Positions 52,370 to 61,178 are shown, numbered from the stretch's first letter. The stretch: DNA of 64,000 nucleotides from Denitrobaculum sp965232285 (GCA_965232285.1 CBDDPL010000004.1:3472001-3536000), one strand, 5' to 3'. Numbers and translations are program-made. Notes: generated from the sequence alone by a model not told the origin.

Positions 52370-52612
52370 TCAGTCCTTTCTCGTTTCTCCAGGGTCTTGC
52401 GCCGAAATTGATCCGATAACCTCGGTCTCGACGTCATAGCCGCCGAGTTCCGTTGGAATACCCATTCGCTCGCGGTCCGCTTCCGGGACCTCCCTCGTCA
52501 AGAAAAGCTTGATAACCTTGACGCCCTCACGCTCGCCCACGCCCACACCCTGGACGTCAGGCAGGCTCAGAAGGCCGTCCTCATGGAGTCTTAGAACCTC
52601 GTCAATTGTCAT
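52370..52612 (-). CDS. Small companion protein of the serine protease
   Basis: An 80-residue acidic protein. Its core LLSLPDVQGVGVGEREGVKV is similar in style to the N-terminal segment of the adjacent protease (PANLVGFGLGVKWSNGTPTG) and to the leading domain of Nal1-like proteases. It stops two bp before the protease start codon, so translation is coupled. It could be a pro-peptide-like partner or a regulatory subunit. Start is uncertain: ATG here, or a GTG nine bases upstream, neither with a good ribosome-binding site. Confidence 0.65.
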   Translation of the reverse strand: MTIDEVLRLHEDGLLSLPDVQGVGVGEREGVKVIKLFLTREVPEADRERMGIPTELGGYDVETEVIGSISAQDPGETRKD

Positions 52613-52621
52613 GTCAGTCAC

Positions 52622-53339
52622 ACTGCTACGATGGCACCTCGCCGTTCCGACGACGGCCGAGGGATCCCGTTGGCGACACCCAGCCGTTCGGAAGATCGGG
52701 TCACTCTGAAGACCGGGTTACTCTGAAAGCCGAACCAGTCGTGAAGAGGCGCTTATGTAAGCCCACCCTCAAACGACAGGGCCGGAACGGCCATTCCGCT
52801 CTGGGAAGCAGAATCCAACTGCACGGGGTGTGGCAGCCGGATCAGTGCCTCCTGATCAATCTCACAGCTTCGGAAACTTCGAGATTACCGGAAATTGGAA
52901 TAGCTACCTAACGTTGCCACTATACGCCCACATACAGCCACCGCACAAGAAAAATCATTTGTATACATATTTAAATAACGGAAAGCAAAAGCCCGCCGAA
53001 CCGCCCTTTCCTCCTGCTTTGCCTGAATAAAATTATCCTTCGCAGAATCAATTGTGTAAGGCCCTTTTCTAACCTGTTCAGTCCCAGCTTTTCCCCGAGC
53101 ACTCCAATGAAAATTCGATTTCTATACTAAACATGTACATTCATCAGATTTTTTAGGAATTTTATCACCCAATAACACTGATCTAATCTTGATTTTTCAG
53201 GATCAAATCATGGACACACGCCAAAGACTTCACCTTTTATTTACCTGTTAACCAGTTTTTAGGGCTTTCCGGGCATTGTCTCTGCCCAAACAAGGCCTCA
53301 TGTGAGAAGTGAGGTGATTCGACGAAAAAGGAGCACCGC
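52622..53339. other. Long intergenic region, A+T-rich
   Basis: About 720 bp without a supported gene. The 52900-53250 part is visibly A+T-rich, unlike the surrounding coding DNA. Frames here start without ribosome-binding sites and resemble nothing. It could hold promoters for the small downstream gene and for the protease unit, or a decayed insertion. Confidence 0.5.
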
Positions 53340-53555
53340 GTGTCGATCGAGCCGAACATCATTTCTTTCCCGAAGAACCAAGCCTCAGGGAACGAATACG
53401 AATACTGGCTAAGTTGGGCCGAGTGCGAGCTTTCCATACTGGGCCACGACCTGCACGCGGTGTCCTATGACTGGAAAACGGCCTTCAACGAGGGGCTGAA
53501 GCCGGAAGAGGCCGCCGAAAAAGCAGCGGCAATCATGCAGCAGGACGCGAACTGA
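53340..53555 (+). CDS. Small hypothetical protein
   Basis: A 71-residue acidic protein. It starts at GTG with a strong AAAAAGGAG ribosome-binding site six bases upstream. Predicted to be largely helical (WLSWAECELSILGHDLHAVS; KPEEAAEKAAAIMQQ). No family is recognised. The good start signal and codon use support a real gene. It is monocistronic. Confidence 0.65.
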   Translation: MSIEPNIISFPKNQASGNEYEYWLSWAECELSILGHDLHAVSYDWKTAFNEGLKPEEAAEKAAAIMQQDAN

Positions 53556-53622
53556 AGTCGCGCCGGGTTTGCACCGTAAACAAACCCCGCAAACATCGAG
53601 ACAGCCGAAAAACGTCGAACTT

Positions 53623-53754
53623 TCAGGCTTCAGGTAAATCTGTGGAAGAGGCTTCGGGCACCCGCGGCGTTTTCTCACCCCGCGCACACAGCAGGATGCA
53701 AGCCAGACCCAATCCGATCGCGCCCCAGAGGACGCCAGCGTAGATCACTTCCAT
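53623..53754 (-). CDS. 43-residue single-helix membrane protein
   Basis: Too short for many gene finders: MEVIYAGVLWGAIGLGLACI then LLCARGEKTPRVPEASSTDL. One membrane helix with two cysteines and a short polar tail. GGAG lies ten bases before the ATG. Converges with the previous small gene (68 bp between the stops). Function unknown; such tiny membrane proteins commonly modulate larger complexes. Confidence 0.55.
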   Translation of the reverse strand: MEVIYAGVLWGAIGLGLACILLCARGEKTPRVPEASSTDLPEA

Positions 53755-54063
53755 GTCTTCCGATCTCCATGCAGGGCCGGGGGTTGAGTGCGGAGTTAGT
53801 CCGTTCTGCGTTATGCAGGAGATAGATTAACGAGCAGTTAGATTTGCATGACATCGGTAATTTTTAGCCGGTGACCTTCGCAGGTCTGTTATGCGAAATC
53901 AGCATGACTCCCTGTTTTTTCAAAGAGATTCCAGATAGCACCGGCTTTTCCCGCCGCCGGCCGCACCCCACCTTTTCCGGCAACATTGCGGTTGGTCGCT
54001 TCCCGCGACTTGCCTATGCTTCTATATCAAACGTTTGTTTGCACAACGGAAAGAGGTCCGAGC
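53755..54063. other. Intergenic region before the CoxL-like gene
   Basis: About 310 bp, no gene seen. It contains an AAACGTTT palindrome just upstream of the downstream start codon (listed). Confidence 0.4.
54028..54037 (+). promoter_or_regulatory. AAACGTTT palindrome, possible repressor operator
   Basis: CAAACGTTTG is a perfect 10-bp palindrome 27 bp before the start codon of the molybdoenzyme gene, close to the probable promoter (TTGCCT near 54010). TetR-type regulators often use such sites; no such regulator gene is present. Confidence 0.3.
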
Positions 54064-56439
54064 ATGGTGAAATTCGGTGTCGGCCAGGGTTTGCGGCGAG
54101 TCGAAGATTTGCGTCTTTTGACCGGTCACGGGCACTACACGGATGATATCCGGGAAGACGGTGAAGTCTTCGGATTCCTACTGCGCAGTCCCCACGCCCA
54201 TGCCAACATCAAAGCCATGGAGCTTGACGAAGCCAGAGCGGCTCCCGGCGTCCTGGGCGTCTATACCCACGAAGACCTGACCGCGGACGGGGTGAAGGAT
54301 ATCCCCTGCCTGACTCCCATCCCCGGCAAGAACGGCGAACCGCCGGTCATGCCGCCGCATCCGGCCCTGGCGCGCGGGCGGGTTCGTCACATCGGCGATC
54401 CGGTGGCCTTCGTCGTGGCCGAGACGCTGGAGCAGGCCAAGGACGCCGCAGAGCTGATCTTCGTCGACTACGAGGAGCTGCCGGCCAACGTCCTGTCCGA
54501 AAAGGCCATGGCACCTGATACCCCGCAGATCTGGGAGGAGGCCGCAAACAACCTCTGCCTGGACTGGGAACAGGGCGACCGGGCGGTCACGGACTCGGCT
54601 CTCGCCGCCGCGCATCGGGTGGTCAAGCTGGAGCTGGTCAACAACCGGATCGTGGTCAACGCCATGGAGCCCCGCGGCGCCCTGGCAAGCTACGATCCCG
54701 AGACCGAGCAGCTCACGCTGGTCAGCGGCAGCCAGGGCGTCTTTTCCCTACGCCGTCAACTGGCCGACCGGATCTTCGAGATCCCGCAGGACAAACTCCG
54801 GGTCCGAACCCAGGATGTCGGCGGCGGCTTCGGCATGAAGATCTTCGCCTATCCGGAGCAGGTCCTGGTGCTCTTTGCGGCCAGGCGCCTGCAGCGTCCG
54901 GTGCGCTGGACCGGCGAGCGCGGCGAGAGTTTCCTGAGCGACAGCCAGGGCCGCGACCACCTGAGCACGGTCGAAGCCGGGCTCGACGAGAACGGAAAGA
55001 TCCTGGGCCTGAAGGTCAGGACCGTTGCCGATCTGGGCGCCTATCTCTCCAACTACGGCCCCTACATCCCCACCTCCTGCGGCTCGCACATGCTCTGCGG
55101 CGTCTATACCATCCCCAGCGTCTACGTTGAGGTGAAGTGCGTCTTCACCAACACCGTGCCGGTGGACGCCTACCGCGGCGCCGGCCGGCCGGAAGCCGCC
55201 TATGTGATCGAACGGCTGATCGACTACGCCGCGCGCGAGATCGGGATCAGTCCGGACGAGATGCGCCGCCGCAACTTCATCCCCCTGCAGGACATGCCCT
55301 ACGATACCTCCACCGGCATCACTTATGATTCCGGGGACTTCCTGGAGATGATGCAACGGGCCCAGGCGGGCGCGGGCTGGTACGACTTCGAAAGCCGCCG
55401 CGCCGCGGCCCGTAAAGACGGCAAGCTGCGCGGCATCGGGATGTCGTCCTACGTCGAGGCCTGTGGCGCCATGGGCCAGGAGGAAGCCCGCATCAAACTT
55501 AAGCCGGACGGTGGGGTCACGCTCTTCGTCGGCACGCAGAACAACGGCCAGGGCCATGCCACCGCCTACGCCCAGATCATTGCCGACAAGCTGGGCGTTG
55601 AGCCGGAGCAGGTGGAACTGCGCCAGGGCGACACGGATGATCTGACCTTCGGCGGCGGCACCGGCGGCTCCCGCTCGATCCTGATGGGCGGCATGGCCAT
55701 TTCGGGCGCCTCACAGAAAGTCATCGAGCGCGCCCGGGAGATCGCCAGCCATCTGCTGGAGGCCGCCACCGAGGACATCGAATTCGACGCCGGCATGCTC
55801 TCGATCGTCGGCACCGACCGGCGGGTCTCCCTCGCTGATGTCGCGAAGGCCGCCGAGGAGGGTGCCGAAGAGATCGCCGGCCTGCCGCCGGAAACCGCCG
55901 AAGCGGTCAAAGACGGCATCGACGAGACTTCGCGATTCGATCAGCCGCCGCCCATGACCTATCCGAACGGCTGTCATGTCTGTGAACTGGAGATCGACGA
56001 GGCAACAGGCGTCACAAAGATCCTGCGCTACGTGATCTACGACGACTTCGGCAAGGTCATCAATCCTTTGCTGGCCGCCGGCCAGGTCCATGGCGGAACG
56101 GTCCAGGGCATCGGGCAGGCGTTGCTCGAGCACACCGTTTACGATCCGGAGACCGGGCAGTTGCTGTCAGGCTCCTACCTGGACTACTGCATGCCGCGCG
56201 CCGACGACATTCCGGAGATCGAACTGACCATGGTCGAGGACATGCCCTGCGCGACCAACGAGATGGGCATGAAGGGCGCGGGCGAAGCCGGCGCCATCGG
56301 CGCGCCGCCGGCGGTGATCAACGCCATCGTCGACGCGCTCTCGCCCTACGGCGTCAAACACGTCGACATGCCGGCGACACCTGAAAAGATCTGGCGGATT
56401 ATCCAGGCTGCGGAGCAGAATCAGGTGGCGGCGGAATAG
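54064..56439 (+). CDS. CoxL-like large subunit of molybdenum hydroxylase (xanthine/aldehyde dehydrogenase family)
   Basis: A 791-residue molybdopterin-binding subunit. AYRGAGRPEA identifies the form II/aldehyde-oxidoreductase type, not the CO-dehydrogenase active site (which has AYxCSFR). GEAGAIGAPPAVINAIVDAL includes the catalytic glutamate. Domains run in order from the aldehyde-oxidase hammerhead (about 1-120) to the molybdopterin part. Normally CoxM (FAD) and CoxS (2Fe-2S) genes accompany it, but neither is adjacent; thus it must use distant partners or is monomeric. The frame extends upstream but AGAGG precedes this ATG. Substrate unknown. Confidence 0.9.
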   Translation: MVKFGVGQGLRRVEDLRLLTGHGHYTDDIREDGEVFGFLLRSPHAHANIKAMELDEARAAPGVLGVYTHEDLTADGVKDIPCLTPIPGKNGEPPVMPPHPALARGRVRHIGDPVAFVVAETLEQAKDAAELIFVDYEELPANVLSEKAMAPDTPQIWEEAANNLCLDWEQGDRAVTDSALAAAHRVVKLELVNNRIVVNAMEPRGALASYDPETEQLTLVSGSQGVFSLRRQLADRIFEIPQDKLRVRTQDVGGGFGMKIFAYPEQVLVLFAARRLQRPVRWTGERGESFLSDSQGRDHLSTVEAGLDENGKILGLKVRTVADLGAYLSNYGPYIPTSCGSHMLCGVYTIPSVYVEVKCVFTNTVPVDAYRGAGRPEAAYVIERLIDYAAREIGISPDEMRRRNFIPLQDMPYDTSTGITYDSGDFLEMMQRAQAGAGWYDFESRRAAARKDGKLRGIGMSSYVEACGAMGQEEARIKLKPDGGVTLFVGTQNNGQGHATAYAQIIADKLGVEPEQVELRQGDTDDLTFGGGTGGSRSILMGGMAISGASQKVIERAREIASHLLEAATEDIEFDAGMLSIVGTDRRVSLADVAKAAEEGAEEIAGLPPETAEAVKDGIDETSRFDQPPPMTYPNGCHVCELEIDEATGVTKILRYVIYDDFGKVINPLLAAGQVHGGTVQGIGQALLEHTVYDPETGQLLSGSYLDYCMPRADDIPEIELTMVEDMPCATNEMGMKGAGEAGAIGAPPAVINAIVDALSPYGVKHVDMPATPEKIWRIIQAAEQNQVAAE

Positions 56440-56490
56440 CGGAGCCGATACAAACGCCCTCTTGGCAGGGCTTGCGCTGGATCTGCACGA

Positions 56491-57405
56491 ATGAGCATAG
56501 ATTCGGCGAGCGTAGAACGGGCGGGCGTAGAGCAAAGCAAAGTGATGAGTGACATGACCAACGGGCCTGGCGCTTCGAACGGCGCCACCGAAGGAAACGA
56601 AGGCGACGACCTCATGGCCGCGCTGCGCCTGATCGCCGAGCGGGCGGGCAAGGTGATCCTGCAGTACTATGTGGACGCCGAGGAGATCGACGTCCGCAGC
56701 AAGGATGATGCCTCGCCGGTCACCGATGCGGACGAGGCCGCGGAGACCTTCATCCTGGGCGCGCTCAACACCCTCACGCCACACATTCCGATCGTATCTG
56801 AGGAAGCCGCTGCCGCCGGTGAGATCCCGGAGATCGACGGAGACTTCTTCTGGCTGGTCGATCCGCTGGACGGCACCAAGGAGTTCCTCTCCCGCAACGG
56901 CGAGTTCACGGTCAATATCGCCCTGATCGAACATGGCGTGCCGGTCGCCGGCGTGGTGCACGCCCCTGCCCTGGCCATGACCTGGGCCGGCGCGGGCGAA
57001 GGCACCGCCACCTTTTCCGAAACCGACAATCCGCCCATGCCGATTGCCGTGCGCGAGATTCCGGAAGAGGGCGCCACGGTGGTGGCCAGCCGGCGCCACG
57101 GCACCGGTGACAAACTGGACCGCTTCCTCGCCAGCCGCAGCATCAAGGAGCGGGTCACGGCGGGCAGTTCCTTGAAATTCTGCCTGGTGGCGAGCGGCCA
57201 GGCGGATCTTTATCCACGCTTCGGACGAACGATGGAGTGGGATACGGCGGCAGGCCATGCGGTTCTGCTGGCGGCCGGGGGCGAAGTCTGGACCCTGGAC
57301 AACGAGCCCCTGGATTATGGAAAGCCTGGTTTTGAAAACCCAGACTTCATCGCCGAGGGCGTGCACCTGGACGCCGGCTTCGAAAGTGCGGACACTGCCG
57401 GCTGA
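56491..57405 (+). CDS. CysQ-like 3'(2'),5'-bisphosphate nucleotidase / inositol monophosphatase family
   Basis: A 304-residue magnesium-dependent phosphatase. Metal-binding signatures: PIVSEEAAAAGE, WLVDPLDGTKEFLSRNGEFT and MEWDTAAGHAVLLAAGG. The spacing fits CysQ, which hydrolyses PAP (a by-product of sulfate assimilation) to AMP. An N-terminal extension of about 40 residues may be an over-long start: an ATG at about 56551 (MSDMTNGPG...) is plausible. It lies 51 bp downstream of the CoxL-like gene. The PAP substrate is a family-based inference. Confidence 0.88.
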   Translation: MSIDSASVERAGVEQSKVMSDMTNGPGASNGATEGNEGDDLMAALRLIAERAGKVILQYYVDAEEIDVRSKDDASPVTDADEAAETFILGALNTLTPHIPIVSEEAAAAGEIPEIDGDFFWLVDPLDGTKEFLSRNGEFTVNIALIEHGVPVAGVVHAPALAMTWAGAGEGTATFSETDNPPMPIAVREIPEEGATVVASRRHGTGDKLDRFLASRSIKERVTAGSSLKFCLVASGQADLYPRFGRTMEWDTAAGHAVLLAAGGEVWTLDNEPLDYGKPGFENPDFIAEGVHLDAGFESADTAG

Positions 57406-57704
57406 ACCCCTCCGCCTTTACAGTTTCTTAACCATCCTTGCCCAGTCTGAACAAGTTCGTTGGCAAACGGTCGAAATTTGAGTGCGTTCCGCAAGGACTC
57501 CGATCAATTGTCACGAATTTGTGTTGAGACCTGATTTGCGCGGAATCCGGTCAGGCGGGAGACTGGTTTTGGCGTCGCGCTCGGCGGCGCTTGTGAGAGA
57601 GCGAATCAAATTAGACCCATGTGGCGAACGTCTGTGCGAATCAGGGGAGTCTCTTAGAGACTTGTGTTTCGGACAGGCAACAAGAAACTCAGGAGCCGAT
57701 ATCC
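57406..57704. other. Promoter region of the cysteine-rich lipoprotein
   Basis: A gap of 299 bp with one short hairpin: AGTCTC-TTA-GAGACT at 57648-57662, 43 bp before the ATG. It could serve as an operator or mRNA stem. No gene here. Confidence 0.4.
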
Positions 57705-58109
57705 ATGTCTTCTAAAAAATCCATCATGCTTGCATCCACGAGCCGCCGTTCCGTGATCATGGGCGGTGTGGCTCTGGCCTCTGCAGGCCTGCTGAGCGCC
57801 TGTGCAAAGAGCGGCGCCAAGACCACGAACCCCTGCAATCCCTGTGCGGCGAACAACCCGTGCAACCCCTGTAATCCCTGCAATCCTTGCGCGGCCAAGA
57901 ACCCCTGCAATCCTTGCAACCCCTGCGCCGCCAAGAATCCCTGCAACCCGTGCAACCCCTGTGCGGCGAAGAACCCTTGCAACCCCTGCAATCCCTGCGC
58001 CGCCAAGAACCCGTGCAATCCTTGCGCCGCAAAGAATCCCTGCAATCCGTGCAACCCCTGCGCGGCCAAGAAGCGGAAGAACCCCTGCAATCCTTGCGCA
58101 GCAAGCTGA
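57705..58109 (+). CDS. NPC-repeat cysteine-rich lipoprotein
   Basis: A 134-residue exported protein. The N-terminus has a twin-arginine-like start (TSRRSVIMGGVALASAGLL) ending in a lipobox (LLSAC, Cys33), so it should be lipid-anchored. The mature part is almost entirely Asn-Pro-Cys triplets separated by AAK/AAN; I count 22 NPC triplets in eight blocks, plus a lone KKRK. The density and spacing of thiols suggest metal or redox binding outside the membrane, but I do not recognise the family. It is monocistronic with a good AGGAG site and a strong terminator. Confidence 0.85.
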   Translation: MSSKKSIMLASTSRRSVIMGGVALASAGLLSACAKSGAKTTNPCNPCAANNPCNPCNPCNPCAAKNPCNPCNPCAAKNPCNPCNPCAAKNPCNPCNPCAAKNPCNPCAAKNPCNPCNPCAAKKRKNPCNPCAAS

Positions 58110-58134
58110 TTCAGGCGGCATAGACCGTTGGAAG

Positions 58135-58172
58135 CGGCGGCAGGCCAGAAACGGCCTGCCGCCGTTTTCTTT
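58135..58172 (+). terminator. Rho-independent terminator after the NPC lipoprotein
   Basis: CGGCGGCAGGCC at 58135-58146 perfectly matches GGCCTGCCGCCG at 58153-58164; a T-run (TTTTCTTTT) follows. Confidence 0.92.
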
Positions 58173-58315
58173 TGGACAGATCGCCCCGGCCAAAATTAAG
58201 TCCAATTGATTGAGAGCGAAGTCTGGAGTCACCGGGGGCGCGGGTGCTATCTTTGCGCAGCCGTTTTCGCAACGGCGTTTTTCATTGCGACAACATCAGA
58301 AAATTGGGCAGGTAA

Positions 58316-59074
58316 ATGACGGCGGATCGTAAAGTAGCACTCGTGACCGGCGCGGGAAGCGGTATCGGCAAACACGCAGCCATGGCGCTTCTGAAAGCCG
58401 GCTATGCGACGGTCCTGACCGGGCGCCGTCTGCGTCCGCTGGAAGACACCATCAAGGAAGCCGCGGTGCCCGAAACGCCTGCCCTCGCACTGTCCTGCGA
58501 TGTCGGCAGTCCGGATGATGTCGCCGGCCTTTTCTCCAAGATCGAACAGAAATTCGGACGCCTCGACGTCCTGTTCAACAACGCCGGCACCAACGTCCCG
58601 CCCCTGACCCTGGACGAGATCTCGCCGGAGCAGTGGCGCACGGTGGTGGACGTCAATCTGACCGGCGCCTTTCTCTGCAGCCGCGAGGCCTTCCGCCTGA
58701 TGAAGAAGCAGGATCCCATGGGCGGACGCATCATCAACAACGGTTCCATCTCAGCCCAGGCCCCACGCCCAGGCTCGGCGCCCTATACGGCCACCAAGCA
58801 CGCCATCACCGGCCTCACCAAGTCGACCTCTCTGGATGGCCGCCCCTTCAACATCGCCTGCGGCCAGATCGATATCGGCAATGCGGCCACGGACATGACC
58901 ACGGCCATGGCGGTCGGCGTGCCCCAGGCCAACGGCACCATGGCGGTCGAACCCACCATGGACGTCCAGCATGTCGCCGACGCCGTGGTCCATATGGCCG
59001 GACTGCCCCTGGACGTGAACATCCAGTTCATCACCATCATGGCCACAAAAATGCCGCTGATCGGGCGGGGCTAA
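58316..59074 (+). CDS. Short-chain dehydrogenase/reductase
   Basis: A 252-residue classical SDR. Cofactor motif TGAGSGIG (residues 11-18), NNAG near 90, catalytic serine in NGSISAQ and the YTATK active-site tyrosine/lysine. NADP or NAD preference is not decided: GRRLRPL after the second strand suggests NADPH. The substrate is unknown. It is convergent with the ParA-like gene and has no operon partner. The first ATG is followed by a clear MTADRKVALVTGAG start. Confidence 0.9.
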   Translation: MTADRKVALVTGAGSGIGKHAAMALLKAGYATVLTGRRLRPLEDTIKEAAVPETPALALSCDVGSPDDVAGLFSKIEQKFGRLDVLFNNAGTNVPPLTLDEISPEQWRTVVDVNLTGAFLCSREAFRLMKKQDPMGGRIINNGSISAQAPRPGSAPYTATKHAITGLTKSTSLDGRPFNIACGQIDIGNAATDMTTAMAVGVPQANGTMAVEPTMDVQHVADAVVHMAGLPLDVNIQFITIMATKMPLIGRG

Positions 59075-59101
59075 AACCGGCTTTTTTTCGGTAAGACGCG
59101 T

Positions 59102-59740
59102 TCAATTCGCCGCGCGCAAGACCTCTTTGGTCAGCGCGCGGATCTCGGCGGCGGCCTGACCGCGCGGCTGAAACTCGCCGACGGCGCGGCCCTCGGCGAG
59201 AGCCGAAGCGAACGCCACCCGATTGCCGATGCGGGTCTTCGCGATCTTCGCGCCGTAGGTCTTGATCTCGGCGAGCATCTCGTCGGTCAGATTGGCGCGC
59301 GGCGGCACCCGGTTGAGCACCAGCAGCGCCGGCACCTTCTCCTTCTGCGCCAGTTCCAGGGTTGGCTTGGTGGCCCAGACATCCATCGGCGAGGGCTGCA
59401 CGGGAACGATCACCAGATTCGCCGAACGCACGGCGATCTTGGCCTCGGTTTCGGCGTGCGGCGGCGAGTCGATCAGGACGATGTCGTGCTCGCGCGCAAG
59501 CTTCTCGACTTCGGAACGGGAACGCCAGCCCTTGACCGCGGAAACCAGCAAGCCCGCCCCGGCATCACCCAGCCGTTCTTCGCGCAGGCGGTACCACATG
59601 GCGAGCGATTGCTGCGGGTCGATATCGACCACGGCGACCGACTTCTTCGCCGCCGTGAAGGCAACGGCGAGATGGGCGGTGACCGTGGTCTTTCCGGCGC
59701 CGCCTTTTTGCTGTGCAACCGTCAGAATTTTCGCAGACAT
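59102..59740 (-). CDS. Orphan ParA/MinD-type ATPase
   Basis: A 212-residue Walker ATPase of the ParA superfamily. Deviant Walker A is QQKGGAGKTT (residues 9-18), Walker A' VAVVDIDPQQSLAMW, and Walker B region DIVLIDSPPHAE. No parB or centromere-like sites adjoin, so it may place another cargo, such as chemoreceptor arrays or a plasmid-like system. The ATG with GGGGGG upstream is chosen over an upstream start. The structured repeat element copy 2 lies in its divergent promoter region. Confidence 0.88.
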   Translation of the reverse strand: MSAKILTVAQQKGGAGKTTVTAHLAVAFTAAKKSVAVVDIDPQQSLAMWYRLREERLGDAGAGLLVSAVKGWRSRSEVEKLAREHDIVLIDSPPHAETEAKIAVRSANLVIVPVQPSPMDVWATKPTLELAQKEKVPALLVLNRVPPRANLTDEMLAEIKTYGAKIAKTRIGNRVAFASALAEGRAVGEFQPRGQAAAEIRALTKEVLRAAN

Positions 59741-59818
59741 GCAGAAGTCCCCCCGTTTGCAGTCGCTCAATATTGTGCAGGTGCGAAATGCGCCGTCAAG
59801 GCGGCAGAGCAAGGTTTA

Positions 59819-60096
59819 ATACCAAGGAGCAGTGATAATGCCCCATAGGGATTGTCTCGAGGGGCCTTCGGGTAGGAGAAGAGCTGCAGGCGATGCAGCG
59901 CATCGGCAAAGCTTTTCGACGCCCTCCGAAGGCCCCTCGAGACAACCGAACCGGCGCTTTTCCGCGGCTTTCGGACTGCGTCGCACGCGACTTCCGATGC
60001 GCCGCATCGGATGCCGCCGCATCGCCGCGCCGCCTGCTCCTAGCCGAAAGACGCAGAAAAGCGTCCCTATGAGTCATTATCACTGCTCCTTGGTAT
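59819..60096. repeat. Structured three-way-junction repeat element, copy 2
   Basis: A 278-bp element between divergent genes, homologous in design to the one at 41728-41994. Terminal inverted repeats are 22 bp perfect (59819-59840 with 60075-60096), plus ATAGGGA near 59845 pairing with TCCCTAT near 60064. Arms: 59850-59871 with 59926-59947, and 59953-59974 with 60044-60065. The first loop is 54 nt, as in copy 1. The second is 69 nt owing to a 15-nt gain carrying one more CGATGC/GCATCG-like hairpin half. Outer helix sequences differ from copy 1 but pairing is kept. No gene inside. Confidence 0.9.
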
Positions 60097-60197
60097 AAGG
60101 ATAAAAGCGCGCGGCACCTCCACCGAAACGCGATTGATCCTGGCCTAACGTCTGCTGTCTTTTGACTGTGGAGTGCTTTTCAGTAGACTGCGCCGCC

Positions 60198-61178
60198 ATG
60201 TCACAAACGCCCTCACAGCCACTTTCAGGTCGGATCAGAACACCGGATGCCGAGGCCTACCAAGCCGCCGCAGAGCTGCTGCGCGCGGGCGAGGTCGTGG
60301 CTTTCCCCACCGAGACGGTCTACGGCCTGGGGGCCGATGCCACCAACGACCGGGCAGCGGCGCGCATTTTCGAGACCAAGGGCCGGCCGAGCTTCAATCC
60401 GCTGATCGTGCACTTCGAAGACCTGGAGGCCGCCGGGCGCGAGGTGGAAATCAACGCCTGGGCCGAATCGCTGGCGGCCGCCTTCTGGCCCGGCCCCCTG
60501 ACCCTGGTCCTGCCGCGCAGGCCCGAGTCGCGTATCTCCCTGCTTTGTAGCGCCGGCCTTCCGACACTGGCCGTGCGTGTGCCCCGCCATGACATCGGCC
60601 AGAGCCTGCTGCGGGCGGCAGAGCGGCCCCTGGCCGCGCCCAGCGCCAATGCCTCCGGCAAGATCAGCCCGACCTCGGCCACCCATGTAGCCGCGTCGCT
60701 GGGCGAGAGAGTCCCGATGATCCTGGACGGCGGCGACTGCGAGGTCGGGTTAGAGTCGACGGTCGTCGATCTGTCCGGAGAGCAGCCGGTGATCCTGCGG
60801 CCGGGCGGTATCACGAAAGAACAGCTCGAGGCGGTCCTGGGTCCGGTCACCGAGGCTGGCGTGAACAGCGACATCAAGTCACCGGGCATGCTGACCAGCC
60901 ACTATGCGCCGAGCCTGCCGATCCGGCTCAATGCCCGGACGGTGCAGGAAAGCGAGGCGCTGCTCGCCTTCGGCCCGGAACCAGTCGACGGCGCCGCAGT
61001 CACGGCAAACCTTAGCCCCACCGGCGATCTGGGCGAAGCGGCTGCGCGGCTTTTCGCCCTGCTGCACGAACTGGATCGAAGCGCGGTCACGGCCATCGCC
61101 GTCATGCCGATCCCGGAAGACGGACTGGGTATCGCGATCAACGACCGCTTGCGCCGCGCCGCCGCGCCAAGAGATTGA
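60198..61178 (+). CDS. Threonylcarbamoyladenylate synthase (Sua5/YrdC)
   Basis: A 326-residue enzyme that makes the threonylcarbamoyl-AMP intermediate for tRNA t6A37 modification. The YrdC domain (about 1-210) contains GEVVAFPTETVYGLGADATN, KGRPSFNPL and LAAPSANASG. A C-terminal Sua5 domain (from about 235, SPGMLTSHYAPSLPI) makes it the long form. A TTG-initiated longer frame upstream has no site; the ATG is preferred. It is upstream of and near an FAD-linked oxidase gene (55 bp), possibly co-transcribed. Essential tRNA modification is a family-based statement. Confidence 0.93.
   Translation: MSQTPSQPLSGRIRTPDAEAYQAAAELLRAGEVVAFPTETVYGLGADATNDRAAARIFETKGRPSFNPLIVHFEDLEAAGREVEINAWAESLAAAFWPGPLTLVLPRRPESRISLLCSAGLPTLAVRVPRHDIGQSLLRAAERPLAAPSANASGKISPTSATHVAASLGERVPMILDGGDCEVGLESTVVDLSGEQPVILRPGGITKEQLEAVLGPVTEAGVNSDIKSPGMLTSHYAPSLPIRLNARTVQESEALLAFGPEPVDGAAVTANLSPTGDLGEAAARLFALLHELDRSAVTAIAVMPIPEDGLGIAINDRLRRAAAPRD

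Noticed and set aside
57705..58109. CRISPR or tandem DNA repeat
   Set aside because: The periodicity is at codon level (NPC triplets) within an expressed frame with signal peptide, ribosome-binding site and terminator.
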